A stretch of 6,788 bases of DNA from a bacterium (GCA_003485015.1 DNCN01000088.1:1-6788), one strand, 5' to 3'; positions 1 to 6,411 are shown, counted from the first letter of the stretch. Numbers and translations: made by a program. Notes: a model not told the origin generated them from the letters alone.

Positions 1-2
1 CT

Positions 3-430
3 GGTCTTAGGATAATCGATGTCTCTAATCCACGTTCTCCAAAAGAAATAGGTTATTATGATACACCAGGTTATGCATCTGGTGTTTATGTTCTGGGTAA
101 CTATACCTATGTTGCAGATGGGGGATCAGGATTATGGATACTTAACTTTACCAAAAAGAGGTCCAATTAGCTATTACCACACCCTCTTTACCCGCTGGTT
201 AAGTGGGGAAGTCTTATAAGGCTACTTTATCTGCTAGTGGAGGTATCCCTCCTTATACCTGGAGTCTTGCCTTAGGTAATCTACCAAATGGATTAGCTTT
301 ATCAGCAGATGGTGTAATCTCAGGTACACCAACTACTGCTGGTGACTTCAACTTTACGGTTCAAGTCCAAAACTCGAGCAGCCCACCCCAAACTGCTACA
401 CAATCTTTACCTATGAGTATCAGCCGATAG
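3..430 (+). pseudogene. LVIVD-repeat / putative-Ig surface protein, 3' end, frameshifted
   Basis: This is the C-terminal tail of a surface or secreted beta-propeller-like protein, cut by the left edge of the window. Positions 3-170 encode an LVIVD-type repeat (GLRIIDVSNP near the start, then YVADGGSGLWILNF). From about 155 a second frame encodes a putative Ig (He_PIG-like) domain with SYKATLSASGGIPPYTWSL, LPNGLAL and GVISGTPTTAGDF, ending with a stop at 428-430. Adding one A to the A-run at 153-157 joins the two frames as FTKKEVQLAITTPSLPAG. A TAA at 200-202 then sits where such domains usually have a residue between LPAG and VGKSY. I therefore see one gene with a one-base loss and a nonsense codon. 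The frame opening with GTG at 203 is only its downstream part, not a separate gene. Such proteins are usually cell-surface or exported; no specific function can be given. Confidence 0.72.
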
Positions 431-437
431 TAGTCCT

Positions 438-637
438 TACTTTAACACTGGTATAGAATACTGAATTTTGGACAAGTAGCTATTAGAGTAGGCTATCGCA
501 CTGGACCAAAGGATGAAGGAAGAGGCATCTGTGGTGGTATTGGCCTAAGGTGGATGAACCTTGGCCTTGACTTTGCCTATGAACCCTATGGAACGCTGGG
601 TGATACCTTCTACTACTCATTGATAGCCAAGTTTTAA
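438..637 (+). pseudogene. PorV/PorQ-type outer-membrane barrel, C-terminal remnant
   Basis: Only the last 65 or so residues of a beta-barrel protein remain. One frame reads YFNTGIEY, a TGA at 462-464 where a Trp is expected, then IL. After a one-base loss near 468-471 another frame continues QVAIRVGYRTG, then GIGLRWMNLGLDFAYEPYG and LGDTFYYSLIAKF, with a stop at 635-637. The alternation of short strands, the LGLDFAYEPYG-LGDT pattern and the terminal aromatic residue fit the end of PorV/PorQ (UPF0164-like) outer-membrane proteins, which are usually above 300 residues. The N-terminal part is missing, because the sequence just upstream belongs to the Ig-like protein, so a deletion or rearrangement probably joined the two remnants. 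Family assignment is by recall of the motif, without alignment. Confidence 0.62.
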
Positions 638-664
638 AGATAGGCCATTAAGAGAGCTTCTATT

Positions 665-684
665 AAAAAAGATCTTTAAAGATC
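665..684 (-). terminator. Probable Rho-independent terminator, minus strand
   Basis: Positions 671-684 are a perfect 14-base palindrome (GATCTTTAAAGATC) that can fold as a 5-bp stem with a TTAA loop. Read on the minus strand it is followed at once by six T (A-run at 665-670). On the plus strand no T-run follows. It would end leftward transcription coming from the possible decayed gene at 751-966. The stem is short and AT-rich, so strength is uncertain. Confidence 0.45.
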
Positions 685-750
685 CTGCAGTTATAAGAAT
701 AATGTTTTAATTGCCCTCATTTTAGAGGAAGAAACCTCCCTTCTAACCAT

Positions 751-966
751 TTACCTTCTCTTCCTTCCCTTCTTCTTGGCAACTTAATCCAAGATCACAC
801 ATACCTCAATCTTCTCCCTTAGAAGAGGTCTCTATGTTCTAAATCTTTAGCCTCAATACCAGCAACTACTTCTATCCAGACCTTACTTCTTCTCCAATCA
901 ATCCTCGTATTCTAAATCTACCGCCACCTTCTTGGAAGCCCTTTGCATAACCTCTTTAAAAACGAA
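751..966 (-). pseudogene. Possible decayed minus-strand gene, unidentified
   Basis: Read on the minus strand, three consecutive frame segments look protein-like. They are FKEVMQRASKKVAVDLEYED (966 down to a TGA at 898-900), then DWRRSKVWIEVVAGIEAKD and LEHRDL (about 899 down to 825), then LREKIEVCVILD, a TAA, and VAKKKGRKRR ending at a stop at 751-753. Two one-base shifts and one nonsense codon would join them into a charged protein of about 70 residues. I do not recognise the family. The minus-strand terminator at 665-684 lies at a suitable distance downstream. The plus strand here is pyrimidine-rich, so Lys/Glu-rich translations of the complement can arise by chance. No plus-strand gene is visible between 638 and 1090. 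Confidence 0.3.
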
Positions 967-1025
967 TTAGAAAGGGAGGGTGGTTACCATGTGGGGTCAT
1001 CAGGCGAACTATTACAAATTTTCTA

Positions 1026-1054
1026 TTGACAATCCTTCAATTTTTTGCTAAAGT
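1026..1054 (+). promoter_or_regulatory. Sigma-70-type promoter of the efflux operon
   Basis: A perfect TTGACA at 1026-1031 is followed after 17 bases by TAAAGT at 1049-1054, which matches four of six positions of the -10 consensus. Transcription would start near 1060-1063, inside the palindrome at 1056-1075, giving a short leader to the start at 1091. TATACT at 1056-1061 also resembles a -10 but is 24 bases from TTGACA, too far for this -35. Confidence 0.6.
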
Positions 1055-1055
1055 A

Positions 1056-1075
1056 TATACTGACTGGTCGGTATA
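1056..1075 (+). promoter_or_regulatory. Palindromic operator, probable TetR-family binding site
   Basis: TATACTGACTGGTCGGTATA is an imperfect 20-bp inverted repeat: eight of the ten symmetric pairs are complementary, centred between 1065 and 1066. Its size and TGAC..GTCGGT core resemble operators of TetR/AcrR-type repressors. It starts one base after the -10 and covers the likely transcription start, so a bound repressor would block initiation. The first gene downstream encodes a TetR-family protein, which makes autoregulation of the whole operon the simplest reading. Confidence 0.68.
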
Positions 1076-1080
1076 AAACT

Positions 1081-1085
1081 GGAGG
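1081..1085 (+). promoter_or_regulatory. Shine-Dalgarno site that decides the regulator start
   Basis: GGAGG at 1081-1085 overlaps a GTG at 1085 and so cannot serve it. It lies 5 bases before the in-frame GTG at 1091, which is therefore the preferred start. The ATG at 1089 is out of frame. Confidence 0.6.
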
Positions 1086-1090
1086 TGGAT

Positions 1091-1678
1091 GTGGCCCAAA
1101 AGAAGTCTGAAAAGACGAGAAGAAGAGAGATTCTCGATGCTGCCCTACGGTGTTTCTCAAAGAAAGGGTATCACGAGACGACAGTGAACGATATTGTTAA
1201 GGAATCTAAATTGACCAAGGGTGGTATCTACTGGTATTTCAAAGGGAAGAAAGAGATCTTCATGGCGGTCATCGAAGAGTATCTTCGAGAAGATAAGATT
1301 TTCTGGGAAGAGATATTAAAGAAGTATAAACCTGGTCCAGAGTTGTTGATAGAGGCCGGGTCCTTATACCTCAAGAGGTGTCTTGAAGATAAGTCTTTCT
1401 CTGCCTTCTATGCAGAGTTTAGTGCTGAGGCGTATCGAGATAAAGCCATTAAAGGGAGGATCGCTAACCTTTACAGAGAGTGGCAAAGAATGATAAAAGG
1501 GGCCCTCGATTGTGCCATACAAAGGGGTGGAATGAAGCCTCTTGATAGTGAAAGCCTGGCCAATGGTATCATTGCCCTGGTCGATGGCCTTAAAGAACAA
1601 TACTGGACAAACAAGATAGACTACGAGAAGACCTGGAGGACATTTGCCCGGGCGTTATTAGAAGGGATAGCGAAATGA
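1091..1678 (+). CDS. TetR/AcrR-family transcriptional repressor
   Basis: This is a cytoplasmic one-component repressor, expected to bind the palindrome just upstream and release it on binding a small molecule. With the GTG at 1091 it has 195 residues, normal for the family. An N-terminal basic stretch (KKSEKTRRR) precedes the DNA-binding domain: ILDAALRCFSKKGYHETTV, then the helix-turn-helix IVKESKLTKGGIYWYFKGKKEIF at about residues 35-57, written here in two parts as IVKESKLTKGG and IYWYFKGKKEIF. GxYxYF-xxKxxL-type residues are the family hallmark. The C-terminal part is helical, with no motif that identifies the ligand. Its stop overlaps the ATG of the outer-membrane factor (ATGA at 1675-1678), so regulator and pump are one translationally coupled operon. 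A GTG two codons earlier (1085) is possible but badly placed relative to the ribosome binding site. Confidence 0.92.
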   Translation: MAQKKSEKTRRREILDAALRCFSKKGYHETTVNDIVKESKLTKGGIYWYFKGKKEIFMAVIEEYLREDKIFWEEILKKYKPGPELLIEAGSLYLKRCLEDKSFSAFYAEFSAEAYRDKAIKGRIANLYREWQRMIKGALDCAIQRGGMKPLDSESLANGIIALVDGLKEQYWTNKIDYEKTWRTFARALLEGIAK

Positions 1679-3021
1679 ATGAAAAGACCGGACAGGTTGT
1701 AATTATCCTTTTAATAGTATTCTCTCTTCAAAGAGGCTGGGCAGAGGAGACGATGAACCTCTCTCTTGATAAGGCAATCGAGATAGCCCTTGAGAATAAC
1801 CTGAACATAAAACAGGCTCAAGAGACGATTACCATTGGAGAGGCAAAAGTGGGAAAGGTTAAATCAGAATGGTATCCCAATCTTACCTTAGGTCTTGGCT
1901 CTGGATGTAACGAGATCCTCAATCTGCCAGGCGAATCCCAAACCTTTGAATTCCTTGGACAAACCTATGAAATCAAGCCACCTCTATCTTTCCAGTGGAG
2001 TAATACCCTCTCCCTTAGACTTACCCAAAATATATACACGGGTGGCAGGCTCAGGGGAAGCTCCAAAGGGGTCAGGGCAGAATTTGAGGCCAGGCGCAAA
2101 GGTTATGAAGTTGTAAAGAACAACCTCATCCTCCAGGTAAAGAAGGCCTACTGGGAACTTGCCCGGGCAGATCTGTTGGTAAGGCTTAGCGGCGAGACGG
2201 TGGATCATCACCGCCAGATTCTGGAATTGGCCGGTTTGCGGCTCTCTCAAGGGACGATTGCTCCTATAGAAGTAGAACAGGCAAGGGTAAACTTAGTCAA
2301 CGAGGAGGATAATCTGATCCAGACCCAAAACAGAAGGCGTGAGCTCGAAGATGAACTGAAGGCCCTCCTTGAAATAGAATTTGAAGCAGGAATTGTGCCC
2401 ATTGATGAGCCAAGTTCCTCTGCTTCGCCAAGGATAGATATAGATGAGGCCATCAACAACGGCCTGAAGAGGAGGGTTGAACTCCTCAAATTAAGGAAGG
2501 AGTTACAGGCCGGTGAAGGGGCCTTGATGGTGGCCAGAAGCGGTAGATATCCCCATCTTGCTCTAAGGGCCAGTTATAATTGGGCTGGTAGTAACAAGAA
2601 TTATAAGGATGCCTGGAAAGATCTTAAGGAGAGCAGTTGGGAGGTGGGATTGAGTTTAAGTTATTCCATCTTTGATGGTCATCTGACTAAGAACAAGATT
2701 AAGGAGGCTGAGTCTAATCTGAAGATAGCCGAGTATGCGCTTTTGAAGAAGGAGAAGGAGATTGTAAAGGAGATAAGGAATGCCTGCTCCAAATTAATCT
2801 TAAGCAGGAGACGGATTGAGAAGACAGGCAAGAATGTAGACCTGGCCGAAGAGAACTCAAGGATTGCCAGGCTCCAGTTTAAGATGGGGGCAATTACCTC
2901 CAATGAGGTCAATAACTATCAGGTTGTTTTAAGTCAGGCTAGGACTAAGCATATTGAGGCTCTCATAGATTATGAGATAGCCAGAGCAGAGCTCGAGTGG
3001 GCCATGGGGGAAACAAGGTGA
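1675..3021 (+). CDS. TolC-family outer-membrane efflux protein
   Basis: This protein forms the trimeric outer-membrane and periplasmic exit duct of a tripartite pump. It has 448 residues, usual for the family. A signal peptide is visible: hydrophobic residues 8-18 and a probable cleavage site after GWA (residue 23). There is no lipobox cysteine, so it is TolC-like rather than a lipoprotein of the NodT type. Two outer-membrane efflux repeats follow. The first opens with LSLDKAIEIALENN (29-42) and has WYPNLTL at 67-72 and YTGGRL at 121-126. The second has RYPHLALRASY at 291-301, SIFDG at 331-335 and long coiled-coil helices to the end. ATG overlaps the regulator stop, with AAGGGA at 1662-1667 as a ribosome binding site seven bases upstream. 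Position next to an adaptor and MacB-type genes indicates a dedicated duct for this pump rather than a shared housekeeping TolC. Confidence 0.93.
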   Translation: MNEKTGQVVIILLIVFSLQRGWAEETMNLSLDKAIEIALENNLNIKQAQETITIGEAKVGKVKSEWYPNLTLGLGSGCNEILNLPGESQTFEFLGQTYEIKPPLSFQWSNTLSLRLTQNIYTGGRLRGSSKGVRAEFEARRKGYEVVKNNLILQVKKAYWELARADLLVRLSGETVDHHRQILELAGLRLSQGTIAPIEVEQARVNLVNEEDNLIQTQNRRRELEDELKALLEIEFEAGIVPIDEPSSSASPRIDIDEAINNGLKRRVELLKLRKELQAGEGALMVARSGRYPHLALRASYNWAGSNKNYKDAWKDLKESSWEVGLSLSYSIFDGHLTKNKIKEAESNLKIAEYALLKKEKEIVKEIRNACSKLILSRRRIEKTGKNVDLAEENSRIARLQFKMGAITSNEVNNYQVVLSQARTKHIEALIDYEIARAELEWAMGETR

Positions 3022-3089
3022 AGAGATGGATTATTATGATGATTGCTATGTTCACGATTCAAGGTTCAAAACCTGAAGGGAGCCGATGA
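3018..3089 (+). CDS. Possible 23-residue coupling peptide between pump genes
   Basis: A GTG at 3018 overlaps the preceding stop (GTGA), and the frame ends in a TGA at 3087-3089 that overlaps the ATG of the adaptor gene. The product would be MKRWIIMMIAMFTIQGSKPE plus GSR: a basic start, a hydrophobic core of about 11 residues and a polar tail, like a small membrane or signal-type peptide. A purine-rich GGGGGAAA (3006-3013) precedes the start. It fills what would otherwise be a 64-base gap and could carry ribosomes from one gene to the next. Its first codons resemble the start of the adaptor (KRW-hydrophobic versus KRL-hydrophobic), so it could also be a relic of that gene's 5' end. Such a short frame can occur by chance and no homologue is known to me. 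Confidence 0.3.
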   Translation: MKRWIIMMIAMFTIQGSKPEGSR

Positions 3090-4153
3090 TGAAGAGACTT
3101 GTTTTTATCCTTTTGATACTGACTGTAGCCGCCTTAGTGGGATATAAGGTTTGGCCAGGCAAGGAGCAAGGAATCCCGGCTGTCAAGACCGTAGTGATCA
3201 AAAGAGGTCAGCTTGAGGCATGGATTGAGGAAGTAGGCCGGCTAAAGTCTTCTCTGGAATCGACCATCTTTGCTGAAACATCTGGATTGATTGAGAGGGT
3301 ATTGGTCAACGAAGGGGACCAGGTTAAGAGGGGGAGTAGGCTTGTCAGATTCGACCTGAGGGAGGCCAAGTCCAATCTTACCCTGGCCGAGAACAGAATG
3401 GAAGAGGCAAGGATTGAACATGTGGATGCCCAGCGCGAACTGGATAGAACAAAAGAACTCTATGAGGCTGGGGCAGCCTCAAGGCTTAAACTTGAGGCCG
3501 ATCAGACAAGATACAACCGGGCCTGTATCCAGGTGAGCCTGGCTGAAGAGGGGTATAGTCTGGCCGAGCTTCAGCTCTCAAAGCTAAAAGCCATCTCCCC
3601 TCAATCTGGTGTAGTGGTGAAGAGAGAGGTGAAGGATGGTCAATCGGTTCAGCCCGGCCAGGTACTCTTTGTCGTAGCAGATCTAACCAATTTGGAGGTA
3701 GAGGTAGAGATCGACGAGGTGGATGCCCCGCAGATAGAAATAGGCCAGCCGGCCATCATTACCAGTGAGGGTATGCCTGGCCATGAATTCAAAGGAAAGG
3801 TCGTAGAGATTGCTCCTCAAGCCAAGATCAAGGAGAGGACGACCGTGATTAGGACCGTCTTAAGTTTGGGTCCATCAGATAGGCTCAAGATTGGCAACCA
3901 GGTCGATGTCAGGATTATCACCGACAAAAAGACCGATATCCTCATTCTACCCTTAGAGACATTGGTCGAGGAAGGGGATAAGAGATTTGTCTTCTTCTAT
4001 TCGCAAGGTATAGCTCAAAAGAGGGAGATAACGACCGGGATATCAAGTCTTGAAGAGATAGAGGTCATCTCTGGCCTTGAGGAAGGGGATGAGGTCATTG
4101 TCCCGGCTGGGCTTAAACTAAAGGATGGAGAGCGGGTTAGGAAGGCCGACTAA
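3086..4153 (+). CDS. Periplasmic adaptor (membrane fusion protein), MacA/HlyD type
   Basis: This adaptor links the inner-membrane ABC transporter to the TolC-type duct. It has 355 residues. An N-terminal basic and hydrophobic segment (about 3-21, KRLVFILLILTVAALVGY) anchors it in the inner membrane; no lipobox is present. The domains in order are a first lipoyl half near 58-92 (IFAETSGLIERVLVNEGDQV), an alpha-helical hairpin at about 93-166, the second lipoyl half near 168-200 (AISPQSGVVVKREVKDGQ), a beta-barrel at about 203-283, and a membrane-proximal domain to the end (ITTGISS, GLEEGDEVIV). The hairpin tip carries R121, L125 and S132, the R-x3-L-x6-S spacing known from adaptors that dock with TolC. 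The hairpin arms are short, about 30 residues each. ATG at 3086 is followed by a second ATG at 3089, and GGAG at 3079-3082 suits either start. The adaptor's position before the MacB-type genes supports a MacA-like role. Confidence 0.92.
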   Translation: MMKRLVFILLILTVAALVGYKVWPGKEQGIPAVKTVVIKRGQLEAWIEEVGRLKSSLESTIFAETSGLIERVLVNEGDQVKRGSRLVRFDLREAKSNLTLAENRMEEARIEHVDAQRELDRTKELYEAGAASRLKLEADQTRYNRACIQVSLAEEGYSLAELQLSKLKAISPQSGVVVKREVKDGQSVQPGQVLFVVADLTNLEVEVEIDEVDAPQIEIGQPAIITSEGMPGHEFKGKVVEIAPQAKIKERTTVIRTVLSLGPSDRLKIGNQVDVRIITDKKTDILILPLETLVEEGDKRFVFFYSQGIAQKREITTGISSLEEIEVISGLEEGDEVIVPAGLKLKDGERVRKAD

Positions 4154-4159
4154 AATTAG

Positions 4160-4189
4160 CCACGAATGAACACGGATAAACACTAATTT
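4160..4189. repeat. Three-copy tandem repeat with 10-bp period
   Basis: The 46-base gap between adaptor and ATPase genes contains CCACGAATGA, ACACGGATAA and ACACTAATTT in direct succession, a degenerate array with consensus close to ACACGAATAA. The period is about one helical turn. From memory, short arrays of this CCACGAATGAACACG type occur as dispersed repeats in genomes of several environmental bacteria. That is recall, not a search. It separates two genes that otherwise belong to a tightly packed operon and leaves the downstream gene without an evident Shine-Dalgarno site. Confidence 0.55.
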
Positions 4190-4199
4190 ATGAAATCCA

Positions 4200-4862
4200 A
4201 TGGTTATCCAATTTGATAAAATCAGCAAGGTCTATCCCATGGGGGAGAAGAGCGTGGAGGCCCTTCAGGAGATCTCCTTAGAGGTAGAGGAGGGCGAATT
4301 CCTTTCCATTATGGGGCCTTCTGGCTCGGGCAAGTCCACGCTGATGAATATCATTGGCTGTCTCACCCGGCCAACATCCGGCCAGTATATCTTAGAGGGA
4401 CTCGATATCAGCCGCCTCTCCTCTGACGAACTGGCTAAGGTGCGCAATAAAAAGGTGGGATTCATCTTTCAGGCATTCAATCTCCTTCCCAGAATGGATG
4501 CCTTAGAGAATGTGGCCCTCCCCTTAGTCTATGCTGGCTGCACGAGTAAAAGGCAACGGGAACTCTCCGGTGAGATCCTGACTTCTGTGGGTCTGGCCGA
4601 TCGAATGAACCATCATCCAAACAAGCTCTCTGGCGGTGAGCAGCAACGGGTGGCCATTGCCCGGGCCTTAGTCAATAATCCCAGCATTATCTTAGCCGAT
4701 GAGCCGACCGGAAATCTGGACACAAAGACTGGTGAAGAGATCATGCGCATCTTTAAAGATATGCGCCAACAAGGCAAGACCATCATCTTAGTTACCCATG
4801 ATCAGAGCAAGGCAGAGCTGGCCGATCGGATAGTCTACTTGAGGGATGGAAGGATCTTATGA
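4200..4862 (+). CDS. MacB/LolD-type ABC transporter ATPase
   Basis: This is the cytoplasmic ATPase that drives the pump as a dimer with the permease encoded next. At 220 residues it is a single nucleotide-binding domain. All motifs are present: A-loop Y12, Walker A GPSGSGKST at 39-47, Q-loop Q91 (FIFQAFNLLP), signature LSGGEQQRVAIARAL from 143, Walker B IILADE at 163-168 with catalytic E168, D-loop GNLD at 171-174 and H-loop H200. The stretch MGPSGSGKSTLMNIIGCLTR and the NLLPRM-LENVALPL segment are typical of the MacB/LolD/FtsE-like class. In E. coli MacB the ATPase and permease are fused; here they are separate genes joined by an ATGA overlap. The ATG at 4200 gives the usual N-terminus of the class, but upstream there is only an AT-rich, repeat-derived leader without a clear ribosome binding site, so coupling or lowered translation is possible. 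Confidence 0.95.
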   Translation: MVIQFDKISKVYPMGEKSVEALQEISLEVEEGEFLSIMGPSGSGKSTLMNIIGCLTRPTSGQYILEGLDISRLSSDELAKVRNKKVGFIFQAFNLLPRMDALENVALPLVYAGCTSKRQRELSGEILTSVGLADRMNHHPNKLSGGEQQRVAIARALVNNPSIILADEPTGNLDTKTGEEIMRIFKDMRQQGKTIILVTHDQSKAELADRIVYLRDGRIL

Positions 4863-6100
4863 ATCTCTTCATCAACGTCCGAATTGCCCTCTCTAATATG
4901 AGGGCCAATAAGCTGAGGACGATCCTATCCCTGTTGGGGGTCATTATTGGTGTCGGGGCCGTGGTCATCGTGGGTGCCATCGGCATGAGCGGCCGGGATG
5001 CGGTCTTAGATGAACTCAAAGCCCTTGGAATAAAGACGATCTTTGTCTGGCGGAGCTGGCAGGAGGAAGATCCAGACAGGTTTGAGCGAAGTGGTCAGGC
5101 CATCACCCTCGATGATTTAGAGGCAATCAAGAGAGACTGCCAGGGAATTACCAGGATCGCCCCAGTGAATGAGGGATGGGCAACGTGGGTCCGCTACCAG
5201 GGAAGGCACTGCCGAGCTCATTTGGTGGCTACCACACCCGCCTATAAAGAGATCGGAAACGAAGACGTTACCTCTGGACGCTTTCTGCACCAGGGGGACA
5301 TTGATGGCAGGCGCAGGGTCTGTGTGGTTGGGACAGAGATTATCGAGAGGCTCTTTAAGAAAGGAGATAGTCCAATAGGAAAAAGGATTTATTATATTCT
5401 AGGAAAGGGGGGAAAGCCAGGCAATTACACCATCATTGGTGTCCTTGAGCGAAAGGATACCCCTCTTTTGGCCAAAGTTACTGGCCATGGTATGGAGCAC
5501 AATCGGAGGATCATCATCCCCATCTCCGTCTTCCAGAAAGAGGCCAATAGCAAAGAGGTCTGGACGGTTATGGCCGAGGCCGCCTCAAGCGATGTGGCGA
5601 AAGGAGCGGCCGAAGAGATCAAACAGATTCTAAAACGGCGCCATAAGTACAAGTTTACTTACGATTCAGAGACCATGCAGGAGCATATTGAGATGACCAA
5701 TGCTATTCTGGGCACTGTCGGCTGGATAGCCGCCATCTCGGCAACTATCTCCCTTCTGGTCGGGGGTATCGGGATTATGAATATTATGGTCTCTTCAGTC
5801 GTTGAACGCACCCGTGAGATCGGGGTCCGCAAATCCCTGGGTGCACGTAATAGAGATATCTTTCTCCAGTTTTTAACCGAGGCGGTGGTGATAAGTGTCA
5901 TTGGTGGAGTGGTGGGATGCGGACTCGGGATCGGGGTGACCATCCTCATCCAGATACTCAGTCAAAAACCCCATCTACTTTCAACCTATTTTATTATCCT
6001 GGGGCTCTTGGTCTCGGTAGCCGTAGGCATCCTCTCTGGGCTCTACCCCGCCCTGCGGGCGGGAAGACTCGACCCCGTCGAGGCCTTGAGGTATGAATAA
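4859..6100 (+). CDS. MacB/FtsX-type ABC transporter permease
   Basis: This is the inner-membrane subunit of the pump, 413 residues. TM1 lies at about 20-43 (LRTILSLLGVIIGVGAVVIV). A large periplasmic domain of about 240 residues (MacB core type, about 44-283) is followed by TM2 at 285-311, the conserved cytoplasmic segment ERTREIGVRKSLGARNRDI at 316-334, TM3 at 341-367, TM4 at 376-398, and the terminal GLYPALRAGRLDPVEALRYE at 395-413. One TM before and three after the periplasmic domain is the MacB/LolC/FtsX topology, in which ATP hydrolysis on the cytoplasmic side drives movement of the periplasmic domain rather than transport through a membrane channel. Association with a TolC-type duct and an adaptor favours MacB-like export (drugs, peptides or lipids) over lipoprotein release. 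ATG overlaps the ATPase stop (ATGA at 4859-4862). Substrate cannot be read from sequence. Confidence 0.94.
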   Translation: MNLFINVRIALSNMRANKLRTILSLLGVIIGVGAVVIVGAIGMSGRDAVLDELKALGIKTIFVWRSWQEEDPDRFERSGQAITLDDLEAIKRDCQGITRIAPVNEGWATWVRYQGRHCRAHLVATTPAYKEIGNEDVTSGRFLHQGDIDGRRRVCVVGTEIIERLFKKGDSPIGKRIYYILGKGGKPGNYTIIGVLERKDTPLLAKVTGHGMEHNRRIIIPISVFQKEANSKEVWTVMAEAASSDVAKGAAEEIKQILKRRHKYKFTYDSETMQEHIEMTNAILGTVGWIAAISATISLLVGGIGIMNIMVSSVVERTREIGVRKSLGARNRDIFLQFLTEAVVISVIGGVVGCGLGIGVTILIQILSQKPHLLSTYFIILGLLVSVAVGILSGLYPALRAGRLDPVEALRYE

Positions 6101-6131
6101 TATCGAAATATGATCCTAGCACGACTTTGTT

Positions 6132-6155
6132 AAAAAATAGCCTAAAATAGGCTAT
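6132..6155 (-). terminator. Rho-independent terminator, minus strand
   Basis: ATAGCCTA (6137-6144), loop AAA and TAGGCTAT (6148-6155) form a perfect 8-bp hairpin. On the minus strand five more T follow (A-run 6132-6136), a good intrinsic terminator. On the plus strand the hairpin is followed by AACTCC, so it is not a convincing terminator for the pump operon. It lies at the end of the decayed minus-strand transposase, whose stop codon (6152-6154) is inside the stem. It would keep leftward transcripts from running antisense into the permease gene. Confidence 0.65.
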
Positions 6156-6411
6156 AACTCCTGAAAAATCAAGGCTGGAAGCGTTGTATCATAGGAAGAT
6201 ACTTTCTGGTTCTTTTGAAAGATGAAGGCCTTGACTCTCCTTAGAAGGTCTCCAAAGGTTTTAAGTCTTTGTTTGACAGCCTTTTAGAGAGATACTTAAG
6301 ATATTACCCAGGCCCTTTGAAAGGCTACCCAATTTACTCGCAGTATAGAGGTAAGGTATGGGCTAATACAGACAAGGCAAGATGTCTCTCGATGCGGTCA
6401 ATCCTTGTTAC
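6152..6411 (-). pseudogene. DDE (IS4-like) transposase, decayed C-terminal end
   Basis: Read leftward from 6411, one frame gives VTRIDRIERHLALSVLAHTL and PLYCE. It then has stops at 6334-6336, 6325-6327 and 6304-6306 within a stretch that stays protein-like (PFKGPG, YLKYLSKRLSNKDLKPLETF). A one-base loss near 6243 moves the reading to LLRRVKAFIFQKNQ, ending with TAG at 6152-6154. The R-x-I-x-R-H-x-x-L-x-x-L-A-x-T pattern followed by a basic tail is typical of the end of DDE transposases of the IS4/IS701 kind, after the last catalytic residue. The exact family is not certain. Roughly 85 codons remain with at least four stops and one frameshift. The coding similarity stops exactly where the IS21-type end begins (6412), so the gene was probably cut by that insertion. 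Confidence 0.52.

Noticed and set aside
153..160. Programmed -1 frameshifting at the A-run
   Set aside because: The slip site is C AAA AAG, not a full slippery heptamer, and the shifted frame meets a TAA at 200-202 anyway.
203..430. A stand-alone 75-residue Ig-like gene starting with GTG
   Set aside because: The coding similarity continues upstream through a stop (LPAG just before it), so this is the tail of a broken larger gene.
774..794. Inverted repeat TCTTGG / CCAAGA
   Set aside because: A six-base stem with a nine-base loop and no T-run is within chance expectation.
1085..1090. GTG at 1085 as the start of the TetR-family gene
   Set aside because: It overlaps the only good ribosome binding site (GGAGG, 1081-1085). 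GTG at 1091 is correctly spaced and gives a normal N-terminus.
4190..4216. Eight-codon upstream frame (MKSNGYPI) overlapping the ATPase start
   Set aside because: It has no ribosome binding site and such short frames are expected by chance in AT-rich leader sequence.
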